From: Anaerolineae bacterium
Lineage (GTDB): Bacteria > Chloroflexota > Anaerolineae > B4-G1 > SLSP01
Direction: 5' to 3'
DNA: 64,000 nt
NCBI GenBank assembly: GCA_016931185.1
Contig: JAFGFI010000028.1
Location: 54,116 to 118,115 of the forward strand
Shown: piece by piece, positions 35,902-45,113 of the stretch
How positions within the stretch are numbered: position 1 is the first letter of the stretch
Layout of the letters: each line of letters begins with the position of its first letter
Made by a program: the position numbers and the translations under genes
Notes under the pieces: generated by a model
The model's database searches: none
Told to the model about the DNA's origin: nothing
Seen by the model: only the letters and a program-made list of their open reading frames with translations

Positions 35902-37137
35902 GTGGATATTTTACATGTAGTGCATGGTTATTATCCTGCGCTTGGTGGCAGCGAGCGCATGATACAATGTATATCAGAGAACTTAGTTTCCCGCTATGGG
36001 GATGCTGTTACAGTTTATACGATGAATGCTTACAATGCAGAGGGTTTTGTTGACCCTCGGCAGCCGCTACTTCCTGTAGATAACTTTGTACTGAATGATG
36101 TAGAGGTGCAGCGTTTCGCGGTGTTCAATCGTTTAGGCCCATTATTATTTCGTTTGCAGGGGTGGGCCTACAATCTGCGCTTACCTTTTAATCAGTACTT
36201 GCGCACCTGGTATGTTGGCCCCATTGCGCCAGGGTTGAAGCAGAAAATATCAGCGTATCATAGCGATGTCGTGTGTGCGGCCGCCTTTCCTTTGTTACAT
36301 ATGTATACTACATTAGCGGCTTGTAAGCAATCTGGAAAACCTTGTGTGCTTGTCGGTGCGCTGCATCCCTTAGACCCTTGGGGTTTTCAGCGTCCTATGA
36401 TATATGAGGCGATTCGACAGGCGGATGCATATATTGCGCTTTCGCAATATGAGAAGCAGTATTTGGTTGATGAGTGGGAAATTCCAGCTTCAAAAATTGC
36501 CGTTATTGGTGTGGGAATTGATGCCGAGCTATTTGATGGTGTTGATGGCGCAAATATTCGACAGCGTTATCATATTGATGATCGTCCGTTAATTGCTTTC
36601 ATAGGTCAACAGGGCGGTCATAAGGGTATTGATACGCTGTTGTTAGCGATGAAGGTAGTGTGGAATGAATTGCCAGAGGCACGCCTTCTTATCTCCGGCG
36701 CGCCGACACATTATACTTCCCATTTGAATAAACTTGTTGAAAGATATTTTTCTCCCATTGAACGGGCGCGTATTATTCATTTGGGGAGTTTTTCGGAATC
36801 GGAAAAACCCTATCTATTTGCTGCGTGTGATGTTTTTGCGTACCCTTCGCGTTTTGAGTCGTTTGGTATTGCCTTTATCGAAGCCTGGGCCAGCGGCAAG
36901 CCGGTTGTAGGGTGCGATTCTGGCGCGATTCCCACAGTGGTAAGTGATGGTGTAGATGGTTTGTTAGTAACTCCTGGCGATTCGATAGCATTGGGTATGG
37001 CATTACTAAAGCTGTTGGTTTCGCCTGAGTTGCGACGGCAAATGGGAGAAGCGGGGCGTCAAAAAGTGTTGCAGAATTATACCTGGGAAGTCGTTACGCG
37101 CCGTTGGCGTGACGTCTATCAAAAGGTATTGAGTTGA
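35902..37137 (+). CDS. GT4 glycosyltransferase
   Basis: VVHGYYPALGGSERMIQCISENL; FAYPSRFESFGIAFIEAWASGKPVVGCDSGAIPTVVSDGVDGLLV. GTG at 35902 preferred to 35869. Confidence 0.88.
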   Translation: MDILHVVHGYYPALGGSERMIQCISENLVSRYGDAVTVYTMNAYNAEGFVDPRQPLLPVDNFVLNDVEVQRFAVFNRLGPLLFRLQGWAYNLRLPFNQYLRTWYVGPIAPGLKQKISAYHSDVVCAAAFPLLHMYTTLAACKQSGKPCVLVGALHPLDPWGFQRPMIYEAIRQADAYIALSQYEKQYLVDEWEIPASKIAVIGVGIDAELFDGVDGANIRQRYHIDDRPLIAFIGQQGGHKGIDTLLLAMKVVWNELPEARLLISGAPTHYTSHLNKLVERYFSPIERARIIHLGSFSESEKPYLFAACDVFAYPSRFESFGIAFIEAWASGKPVVGCDSGAIPTVVSDGVDGLLVTPGDSIALGMALLKLLVSPELRRQMGEAGRQKVLQNYTWEVVTRRWRDVYQKVLS

Positions 37138-37202
37138 GTAGATTTTGGTAATTGTTGTGTCGACATGTCTTGATCTAACTTATATTAAAAATAGGCGGAT
37201 TT

Positions 37203-38471
37203 ATGTCTGTTGCCGTAGAATTTAAAAATGTTTCTAAACGATTTATCCTTCAGCACGCGCGCGCAACGTCTTTTCAAGAGACATTGGTTGGCTTGTTTCG
37301 ACGTCAAAAGAGGTCCAGTGAAAATTTTTGGGTTCTGCAAGACGTTAGCTTTCAATTGGAAGCCGGCAAGTCTATTGGTCTTATTGGAGTGAATGGCACC
37401 GGCAAGAGTACGGTTCTAAAGTTAATGTCGCACATTATCCAACCGACAGCGGGTGTAGTGAATGTTTTTGGGCGGGTAGGTGCATTGTTGGAGTTAGGGG
37501 CCGGTTTTCACCCAGATTTGACGGGCCGGGAAAATATTTATTTGCATAGTGCTATTTTAGGTGTATCGCGTGAGCACATTCAACGTCAATTAGATGAGAT
37601 TGTTGCCTTTTCTGAATTAGAACAATTTATTGACGTACCGGTTAAACATTATTCTTCAGGAATGTATGTGCGTCTGGGCTTTGCGGTGGCGGTACACACA
37701 GAACCGGAAATTCTGTTGGTAGATGAAGTTTTAGCTGTGGGAGATGCGGCATTCCAACATAAATGTCTGGATCGGATTGCCACTATGCGGCGTAAGGGGG
37801 TGACCATTGTTTTAGTTTCTCACAGCCCCGAATTAATTCAGTCATTTTGCGAAGAAGTGATTTGGTTGGATGGTGGAAGAGTCCGTGCCTCTGGTCATGC
37901 TACCGATGTCGTTATGGAGTATATACGAGATATCGCGCGCAAAGAGAGAGAAGAGCAACAAACTATATCTCAACAAGAGGTGCTAGAACCTGAGGAATCT
38001 GCTGAAAGTTCCCCAATTGAAGAACCTGAGGAAAAGCAGCGGTGGGGGACCGGTAAGGTCAAAATTGTACGGGTTGAGTTGTATGTCAATGGAATGCCTG
38101 GGACTACTTTTGAGACTGGTGATCCGGTAGAGATTCGTCTCCATTATCATGCTGAAGATAAGGTAGTCGAGCCGATATTTGGGTTGGCAGTTCACCATCA
38201 AAATGGAACACATATTTGTGGCCCTAATACTAAGTTTGGACAATTGACTATTCCCGAAATTAAAGGTGACGGTATCATAACTTATCGAATACCTGCTTTA
38301 AATCTATTGGAGGGAAGTTATTTACTTTCAGTTGCTGTTGTGAATCAATACAATAGTGAGACGTATGATTACCATGATCGATTATATCCTTTTCATGTGT
38401 ATCGTGCTGAGAGCCAGGAGTTGTATGGCATAGTAACGCTTAACGGCAAATGGTCATGGTCATCTCCTTAG
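37203..38471 (+). CDS. Polysaccharide ABC transporter ATP-binding protein, Wzt type with C-terminal recognition domain
   Basis: IGLIGVNGTGKSTVLKLMSHIIQPTAG, GRVGALLELGAGFHPDLTGRENIYL, YSSGMYVRLGFAVAVHTEPEILLVDEVLAVGD, Wzt-C-like beta domain after residue ~280. Confidence 0.9.
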   Translation: MSVAVEFKNVSKRFILQHARATSFQETLVGLFRRQKRSSENFWVLQDVSFQLEAGKSIGLIGVNGTGKSTVLKLMSHIIQPTAGVVNVFGRVGALLELGAGFHPDLTGRENIYLHSAILGVSREHIQRQLDEIVAFSELEQFIDVPVKHYSSGMYVRLGFAVAVHTEPEILLVDEVLAVGDAAFQHKCLDRIATMRRKGVTIVLVSHSPELIQSFCEEVIWLDGGRVRASGHATDVVMEYIRDIARKEREEQQTISQQEVLEPEESAESSPIEEPEEKQRWGTGKVKIVRVELYVNGMPGTTFETGDPVEIRLHYHAEDKVVEPIFGLAVHHQNGTHICGPNTKFGQLTIPEIKGDGIITYRIPALNLLEGSYLLSVAVVNQYNSETYDYHDRLYPFHVYRAESQELYGIVTLNGKWSWSSP

Positions 38472-38508
38472 TTTGTTGTGTTGTTGCCTTAATGATGGAG
38501 AATAGGAA

Positions 38509-41500
38509 GTGATGGTTGATAACTTATCCAAACTATATGATGCTCATTATTATGCTCATAATTGTGGTGAGATAGCCTATAAACGTGAAGCACCCTGGTT
38601 GGACTTTTTTGATCAAGTTGCTGAACGTATTGTCAAGGACATTCAACCCAAAACCGTTTTAGATGCTGGTTGTGCTATAGGACTTTTGGTTGAAGCGCTT
38701 CGTCGCCGTGGTGTCGAGGCTTTTGGGATAGATATTTCTGAATATGCTATCCAAAATGTACACCCAGATATTCAGCCTTACTGTAGGGTAGGATCTATAA
38801 CCGAGCCTTTCTCACAAACCTATGATCTTATCGTATCTATTGAGGTACTGGAACATATGTCACCTCAAGACTCGGAACTGGCGGTGAGAAATTTTTGTGA
38901 GTATAGTGATGACGTCTTATTTTCATCCTCGCCATTGGATTACAAGGAAGTAACACATTTCAATGTTAACCCCCCCGATTATTGGACTGCACTTTTTGCG
39001 CGCCAGGGTTTTTTCCGCGATGTGGATTTTAATGCTTCATTTATTACAAATTGGGCTGTGCGATTTAGGAAGACATCAGAGCCAATTTATCGCGTTATCT
39101 TGCCGTATGAGCGCCGGTTGTGGCATTTACTTCAAGATGCACAGGCGACACGATTGTTAAATCTTGAGCAAAACGCCCAATTGACACATAAAGACAGTGT
39201 CATAGTAGAAAAGGATGCCCTGATAGCTCAGAAGGACGAAATGCTTGCCATATTGACAGCAACTTTGCACAAAGAACTTGATGAAGCTGCCGGGCGAGAT
39301 CGAACTATTCAGGATCTGAATGATAAACTCACTGAACTTCAACATCAATATAATGTAGTTGCACATCGTTGGGATGCTTTAGAGGGCAGTGCGGGCTGGA
39401 AAGTTATGCTTGCATTACAGCAATTGCGCACGCGCATTGCGCCCCCACGGAGTATAAGAGATCAGCTCTTTCAAATTTTATTGGACACCATACGATCTCG
39501 ACAACTCAAAGAATTGAAAAAGGCATTTGATCTAATTGGCGATGATCTCTCACATAAGGTGCACCTTGCAAGATGGCGCTGGCGTTCTGAGCGTTATCAG
39601 AGGAAAATGTTTGAGATCGGACTAATTGAAGAGCGACCTCCTGTTCAGCCACACCAGGTGTCTGTGGATATTATCATCTGTATTCATAATGCCCTTAATG
39701 ATGTGAAGCGCTGTTTGGAATCAGTGGTCACTTTAACTGAGCGGCCCTATACACTGGTTCTCGTTGATGATGGTAGCGACCTAGAAACACAGGAGTACCT
39801 ACTTCAATTTGTAGTTAATCACGACTACGTCGCTTTGCTCAGAAATGATGTAGCCCAAGGGTATACATTGGCGGCAAATCGCGGATTACGTTATTCCGAG
39901 GCTGACTATACGGTATTGTTGAATAGTGATACCATTGTGCCTCGTGGTTGGTTGGATCGTTTTATAGCTTGTGCTGGGTCTGACCCTCATATCGGCATCG
40001 TGGGACCGCTTTCTAATACAGCTTCGTGGCAATCTATTCCAGATGCGGAACCGTTGGGAGACAATAACTGGCCGATGAATCCCTTACCTGAGGGGATGAC
40101 ATTGGAAGAGATGGGGCAACTGTTAGCACAATATTCGCCCCGTATGTATCCTCAACTTCCTTTCCTGAACGGATTTTGCATGCTAATCCGTAAGGCCGTT
40201 ATTGAGCAAATTGGTTATTTCGATGAAGAGAATTTCGGGGCCGGGTATGGCGAAGAAAATGATTACTGTATACGGGCACGTCAAGCCGGATGGCAGCTTG
40301 TATTAGCGGATGATACTTATATTTATCACGCGCAGGGGCGCAGTTATCCTAGTGAGCGACGAAAGCAACTGGATGTTCAAGCCAGCGCCGCGCTTTTGAG
40401 AAAACACGGTAACGAGATTCTGGAACAAGGGGTTAGGATTTGTCGTTATGGTCTGGTTATGCGAAGTATTCGCTCCCATACGCGCGCTCTGTTTGAATCC
40501 TATGGTTGGATTCGCAAAGGATATGATCGGTTTGCGGGGCGAAAAGTGTTGTTCTTGTTGCCCGTTATGGATGTAGGGGGAGGAGCGGGCATTGTTATAT
40601 TGACGGCCAGGTTGATGCGCCAAATGGGGGTAGAAGCGGAAATTTTTAACCTGGATATTTATCGCGAGGAATTTGAACGTTCTTATCCGGAATTTGAGGT
40701 TCCCATGGTTTATGGGAAAGTTGGGGATATTGTAGAGATTGCCAGGCGCTATGATGCGGTGGTTGCTACAGCCTGTCTCACCGTAGACTGGTTGCTGCCT
40801 ACAATTGAAGAACTTCCTGACCTGGTACGGGGTTATTTTATCCAGGACTTTGAACCTTACTTTTATTCGGCACATACGGAAGCATTTGAACAGGCGTGGA
40901 ACTCTTACACTATTGTGCCTGATTTGGTGCGCTTTTGTACAACAGAGTGGATCCATCAGCAGCTTATGCAACGTATCGGGGTGGAATGTAGAATCATTGG
41001 TTCTCTTTTTGACGCGAATCGATTTTGGAAACGCCCACCTACAGGATCTCAATGGCCTGACCGCCCTTTGCGAGTCGCTGCGCTGATTCGTCCTTATTCT
41101 CAGCGCCGTGCGCCGCGATTTACGATGGAAGTACTGCGTCGTGTCTCCAAACAGGTTGGCGCTCAAGTGGATATTTGGCTTTTCGGCACGGATATGAATG
41201 ACCCTGACTTTGCGCAATTACCACAGGATTTTGCATGGAGGTTGGCAGGTAGACTCAACCGAGCGCAGGTAGCGCGTCTATTGAGTGAAGTGGATATCTT
41301 TGTGGACTTTTCAGAATTTCAGGCGATGGGATTGACGGCTTTGGAGGCTATGGCTTCTGGCGCCGCCGTAATTGTTCCTAAAGAGGGGGGGGCTGGTTCT
41401 TATGCGCGGCATCGTGAGAATTGTCTGGTCGTAGATACGACCTCTTTAGATGAGTGTTCGCAAGCGTTGCGGTTGTTGATTAAGGATCATAAACTGCGAG

Positions 41501-41601
41501 TTCATATTCAGGGGAATGCGATTTTGGATGCAGGTGATTTTGCAGCAGCTAAACCGACATTTAATATCTTAGATACTCTTTTTCCATCTGGTGATCTATG
41601 A
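38509..41601 (+). CDS. Multidomain WsaE-like enzyme: SAM methyltransferase + coiled coil + GT2 + GT4
   Basis: KTVLDAGCAIGLLVEALRRRG (SAM motif I), heptad-rich LEQNAQLTHKDSVIVEKDALIAQKDEML, GT2 VDIIICIHNALNDVKRCLESV, GT4 VDIFVDFSEFQAMGLTALEAMASGAAVIVPKEGG. Confidence 0.85.
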   Translation: MMVDNLSKLYDAHYYAHNCGEIAYKREAPWLDFFDQVAERIVKDIQPKTVLDAGCAIGLLVEALRRRGVEAFGIDISEYAIQNVHPDIQPYCRVGSITEPFSQTYDLIVSIEVLEHMSPQDSELAVRNFCEYSDDVLFSSSPLDYKEVTHFNVNPPDYWTALFARQGFFRDVDFNASFITNWAVRFRKTSEPIYRVILPYERRLWHLLQDAQATRLLNLEQNAQLTHKDSVIVEKDALIAQKDEMLAILTATLHKELDEAAGRDRTIQDLNDKLTELQHQYNVVAHRWDALEGSAGWKVMLALQQLRTRIAPPRSIRDQLFQILLDTIRSRQLKELKKAFDLIGDDLSHKVHLARWRWRSERYQRKMFEIGLIEERPPVQPHQVSVDIIICIHNALNDVKRCLESVVTLTERPYTLVLVDDGSDLETQEYLLQFVVNHDYVALLRNDVAQGYTLAANRGLRYSEADYTVLLNSDTIVPRGWLDRFIACAGSDPHIGIVGPLSNTASWQSIPDAEPLGDNNWPMNPLPEGMTLEEMGQLLAQYSPRMYPQLPFLNGFCMLIRKAVIEQIGYFDEENFGAGYGEENDYCIRARQAGWQLVLADDTYIYHAQGRSYPSERRKQLDVQASAALLRKHGNEILEQGVRICRYGLVMRSIRSHTRALFESYGWIRKGYDRFAGRKVLFLLPVMDVGGGAGIVILTARLMRQMGVEAEIFNLDIYREEFERSYPEFEVPMVYGKVGDIVEIARRYDAVVATACLTVDWLLPTIEELPDLVRGYFIQDFEPYFYSAHTEAFEQAWNSYTIVPDLVRFCTTEWIHQQLMQRIGVECRIIGSLFDANRFWKRPPTGSQWPDRPLRVAALIRPYSQRRAPRFTMEVLRRVSKQVGAQVDIWLFGTDMNDPDFAQLPQDFAWRLAGRLNRAQVARLLSEVDIFVDFSEFQAMGLTALEAMASGAAVIVPKEGGAGSYARHRENCLVVDTTSLDECSQALRLLIKDHKLRVHIQGNAILDAGDFAAAKPTFNILDTLFPSGDL

Positions 41602-42722
41602 GCCATTATAAGATTCACATTCTCTACGAATATGGTCTTGACCTTCGCCCTTATAGTAGCGCGTATATCCGCCTATTGCGCCCGTTAACCCATCCCGTTT
41701 TTCACGACGATTTGGAGATAACATCGGGATTGGTATACGAAGGGCAAAAGGTTGATGCCGTTATTCTCGACCGTTTTTGGCGTCCTGCTTTTCCATTAGC
41801 TAAAGTTAAGCAACTCTTAGCGGATGTCAGAAGTACCGGCGCTAAACTGATTTACACTTTAGATGATAATTTTTTTGAACTTGCAAATGAAAAGAACAAG
41901 CAGGGTCCAGGTGAAGAACTACTTCAAACGCTTCGTTTTGTAATCCGGCAGGCCAATGGTATCGTGGTGACCACGCCGATGTTGAAAGAAGTGGTTACTG
42001 AGAGTAATTCTAATGTCGTCATTATCCCCAATGTATTGGATGATCGTTTATTGGATGGCCGTCGTCTTCCCTGGGGAGCTTATCATTTTTCACTAAGGCA
42101 GCAACTACACCGGCTACGGAACGTGGCGTTAAGAAACTCTCATTTTCTGGAGCGAAAAAAGAAAATTATTGGTTATATGGGAACTTTTACCCATGACAAT
42201 GATTTAATGATGATTTTACCTGCTTTGCAGGAAGTGACTGCCAGGTATGCTGATCAAGTCGAGTTACACATCTTAGGCGTGACCGGTCGGTCAGCAACTT
42301 TGGCGGCTCTGCAGGGTATTCCATTGCGGGTTATAAATCTTTCTCCTGAGATGGCAGCTTATCCTAATTTTCTCACGTGGTTTTCAAGATGTATTCAATG
42401 GAGTGTGGCGGTTGCGCCGCTATGTGATACCGCTTTTAATCGCAGTAAATCGGATATTAAGTTTTTGGACTATAGTGCTACGGGTACTGCTGGTATTTTC
42501 AGCCATGTTCCTGCTTATGCTTCGACGGTACGCCATTTAGAGACAGGCTGGCTGGTCGAAAATACGACAGAGGCTTGGATAGAAGCATTAGACACTTTAC
42601 TTTCTAATCGTCGTTTGCGATATAAACTCGCTCGAAACGCTGCCCGTTATCTTTACCGGGAACGTATCGTGCCCCGTTACGCCCCCCAGTGGTTGGATGC
42701 ATTGCGAAAATTTATAGGTTAA
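41598..42722 (+). CDS. GT4-like glycosyltransferase
   Basis: ATGA overlap; GYMGTFTHDNDLMMILPALQEVTARYADQVELHILG, SDIKFLDYSATGTAGIFSHVPAYASTV. Confidence 0.8.
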   Translation: MSHYKIHILYEYGLDLRPYSSAYIRLLRPLTHPVFHDDLEITSGLVYEGQKVDAVILDRFWRPAFPLAKVKQLLADVRSTGAKLIYTLDDNFFELANEKNKQGPGEELLQTLRFVIRQANGIVVTTPMLKEVVTESNSNVVIIPNVLDDRLLDGRRLPWGAYHFSLRQQLHRLRNVALRNSHFLERKKKIIGYMGTFTHDNDLMMILPALQEVTARYADQVELHILGVTGRSATLAALQGIPLRVINLSPEMAAYPNFLTWFSRCIQWSVAVAPLCDTAFNRSKSDIKFLDYSATGTAGIFSHVPAYASTVRHLETGWLVENTTEAWIEALDTLLSNRRLRYKLARNAARYLYRERIVPRYAPQWLDALRKFIG

Positions 42723-42729
42723 GCTAATA

Positions 42730-44088
42730 ATGCTATCAGGATCTCGAACTGTCGCGTTGCTTGCTAATGATGTTATTGGTATAGAGATGGCTGGCCCTGG
42801 CATCCGGTATTGGGAATTAGCTCAGGTGCTAGGCCACCACTTTCAAACCAAACTTATTATTCCACCTTTTATTCCCCCTATTCCCCATCAAGTTGTTTTA
42901 AACGGGGTGTTTCACTGTCAAAATGTTCAAGAATTGCGTTCATTATTGGAAGACTGTGATGTGATTGTAACTTTGGGTGTTGTACTGGCTTATTATCCCT
43001 TTCTGGCTAGGCTTAAAAAACCCCTGGTACTTGATATCTATGATCCTTTTCTGTTGGCCGGATTACAGCGCGATGCTACATTGGAGTTACTACAACAGAT
43101 AGACGCTAATGAAAAATCTTTATCTGCGCTCCAGATGCAGTTGCGAGCGGGCGATTTTTTTATATGTGCTGGGGAGAAACAACGGGATTATTGGTTAGGG
43201 ATGCTTTCTGCATTGGGGCGCATCAATCCCTATACGTATCAGGATGATCCAACGCTGCGGCGTTTGATAGATGTTGTTCCCTTTGGACTGCCTGCTACTC
43301 CGCCAATCCATACGCGACAGGTCCTAAAAGGTGTATATAAGACGATAGCCCCGACCGACAAAGTGATCTTATGGGGCGGGGGGATCTGGAATTGGTTCGA
43401 CGCCCAAACCCTAGTGCGTGCGATGGCTATTGTTCGGCAGCAACGTAATGATGTAAAAGTGTTTTTTATGGGCACCAAACGCCCTAACCACGACGCGGCG
43501 AAGATGGAGGCGGTTGAAGAAACGATAGCATTAAGCAGGACATTGGGACTTTATGATGTTTGCGTCTTCTTTAACGACTGGATTCCTTATGATGAGCGTC
43601 AGAACTATTTATTGGAAGCCGATATTGGCATCAGCCTTCATCGGGATTCAGTAGAAACTCGTTTTGCGTTTCGTACCCGTCTGTTGGATTATATGTGGGC
43701 TGCATTGCCAGTTGTAGCTACGGAAGGCGATGTGCTAGGGGAAGGCTTAGCTACTCGCGGTGTGGCCTACTTGGTCGCTCCCGGCGACGTTGAAGGTGTA
43801 GCTGCTTTGCTCCTGAAGTTGTTGGATGCCTCAAACTTACGCGCCATACACGCCGAACGTTTTGTTCAAGTGGCTGCCGATTATCATTGGGAGCGTGTCG
43901 CGCAACCGCTGGTGGACTTTTGCAGTTCCCCCTATGTTGCGTCTGATAAAACATATTTATCTACAGTGTCTACACCCTCGGAATGGCAACGTTTGTTAGG
44001 TCGAACTTGGCGCACACTACGCACCGATGGCGTGTGGGCACTGCTTAAGCAAGTACAAGATTATCTTCGCTGGAAACGTCATTCATAA
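42730..44088 (+). CDS. GT4-like glycosyltransferase
   Basis: ILWGGGIWNWFDAQTLVRAMAIV, ADIGISLHRDSVETRFAFRTRLLDYMWAALPVVATEGD. Confidence 0.82.
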   Translation: MLSGSRTVALLANDVIGIEMAGPGIRYWELAQVLGHHFQTKLIIPPFIPPIPHQVVLNGVFHCQNVQELRSLLEDCDVIVTLGVVLAYYPFLARLKKPLVLDIYDPFLLAGLQRDATLELLQQIDANEKSLSALQMQLRAGDFFICAGEKQRDYWLGMLSALGRINPYTYQDDPTLRRLIDVVPFGLPATPPIHTRQVLKGVYKTIAPTDKVILWGGGIWNWFDAQTLVRAMAIVRQQRNDVKVFFMGTKRPNHDAAKMEAVEETIALSRTLGLYDVCVFFNDWIPYDERQNYLLEADIGISLHRDSVETRFAFRTRLLDYMWAALPVVATEGDVLGEGLATRGVAYLVAPGDVEGVAALLLKLLDASNLRAIHAERFVQVAADYHWERVAQPLVDFCSSPYVASDKTYLSTVSTPSEWQRLLGRTWRTLRTDGVWALLKQVQDYLRWKRHS

Positions 44089-44108
44089 TAAAACTGGAAA
44101 ATATATCC

Positions 44109-45113
44109 TCAAATCTTCTTCTTGAATTTGTCAACCAACAGGGTTTTTAACGGAATTTCCCCTAACTCATTGATCAATAGGCTATCCAAGACCGTGTTAG
44201 GAAGCTTATTCTTTCTTTGGATTGTCCTTCTCTGTCGCAGAATGTGGGGAAGTGCGATGAGGAACATCAGAGTTCCTTTTAGAGAGTGCCACGGCTTTTT
44301 ATATGCCAGCAAATAATAGAATTGCCCGTAGAGTAATGTCCCACTGTGTTTGAAGAGTAAGAGGGCGGGAATGTTTTTAAGAAGTATCGCCAACCGGTTG
44401 CGTGTTACCAATGTGACATAGCGCGCGCGTGGCAATCCCGATCCGTGGCTTTGATGCAAAATTTTGGCCTGGGGAATATAAAGATAGCGGTAACCGAGAA
44501 GTCGTCCTCGTAGCCCTAGGTCAATGTCCTCAAAATAATTAACAAAAGATTCATCGAAATATCCCACATCCTCTAAAAAAGCGCGCCGGTATAGGGCCGC
44601 GCCCGCATTTGCGGAAAAAATTTCTTCCGGTTGGGCATAAGTCTCTGCGAGTTCTCCTAGCCCGCGTTTGCGCGCCGATCCATACCAACTGAATGTATCG
44701 CCCACATCATCAATGCGAGTGGGATCTGTCAGACTTAACATTTTTGGCGCGACACATCCAACATCTGTGGGATGATGTTCCAGTGCCTCTACCAGGTGAT
44801 ATAGCCAGTCGGGGTGTGGAACAGTATCGGTGTTGAGAAGGGCGACATAGTCTGTATGTGTGTGTTGGATACCCGTATTGACAGCAACGGCGAAGCCCCG
44901 GTTTTGGGCGAAACTGATAATCTCGACTTCGGGATAGTGTGCGCGGATAAAGTCTAGCGAGTCATCCGTAGACCCGTTGTCGATCAAAAGGATCTGAAAG
45001 TCTTGGAAAGTTTGCGCGCGTAACCCATCAAGACAGCCGGGCAACCAGCGGCGAGTGTTCCAGTTGGGGATGACAATAGTCACGCGCGGATTGGAAATAT
45101 TATGTATGGACAT
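44109..45113 (-). CDS. GT2 glycosyltransferase
   Basis: VTIVIPNWNTRRWLPGCLDGLRAQTFQDFQILLIDNGSTDDSLDFI, LNTDTVPHPDWL. Confidence 0.9.
   Translation of the reverse strand: MSIHNISNPRVTIVIPNWNTRRWLPGCLDGLRAQTFQDFQILLIDNGSTDDSLDFIRAHYPEVEIISFAQNRGFAVAVNTGIQHTHTDYVALLNTDTVPHPDWLYHLVEALEHHPTDVGCVAPKMLSLTDPTRIDDVGDTFSWYGSARKRGLGELAETYAQPEEIFSANAGAALYRRAFLEDVGYFDESFVNYFEDIDLGLRGRLLGYRYLYIPQAKILHQSHGSGLPRARYVTLVTRNRLAILLKNIPALLLFKHSGTLLYGQFYYLLAYKKPWHSLKGTLMFLIALPHILRQRRTIQRKNKLPNTVLDSLLINELGEIPLKTLLVDKFKKKI

Noticed and set aside
40303-41217. 304-aa minus-strand ORF
   Set aside because: Fully antisense to the GT domains of the 38509 megaenzyme; no family signature.
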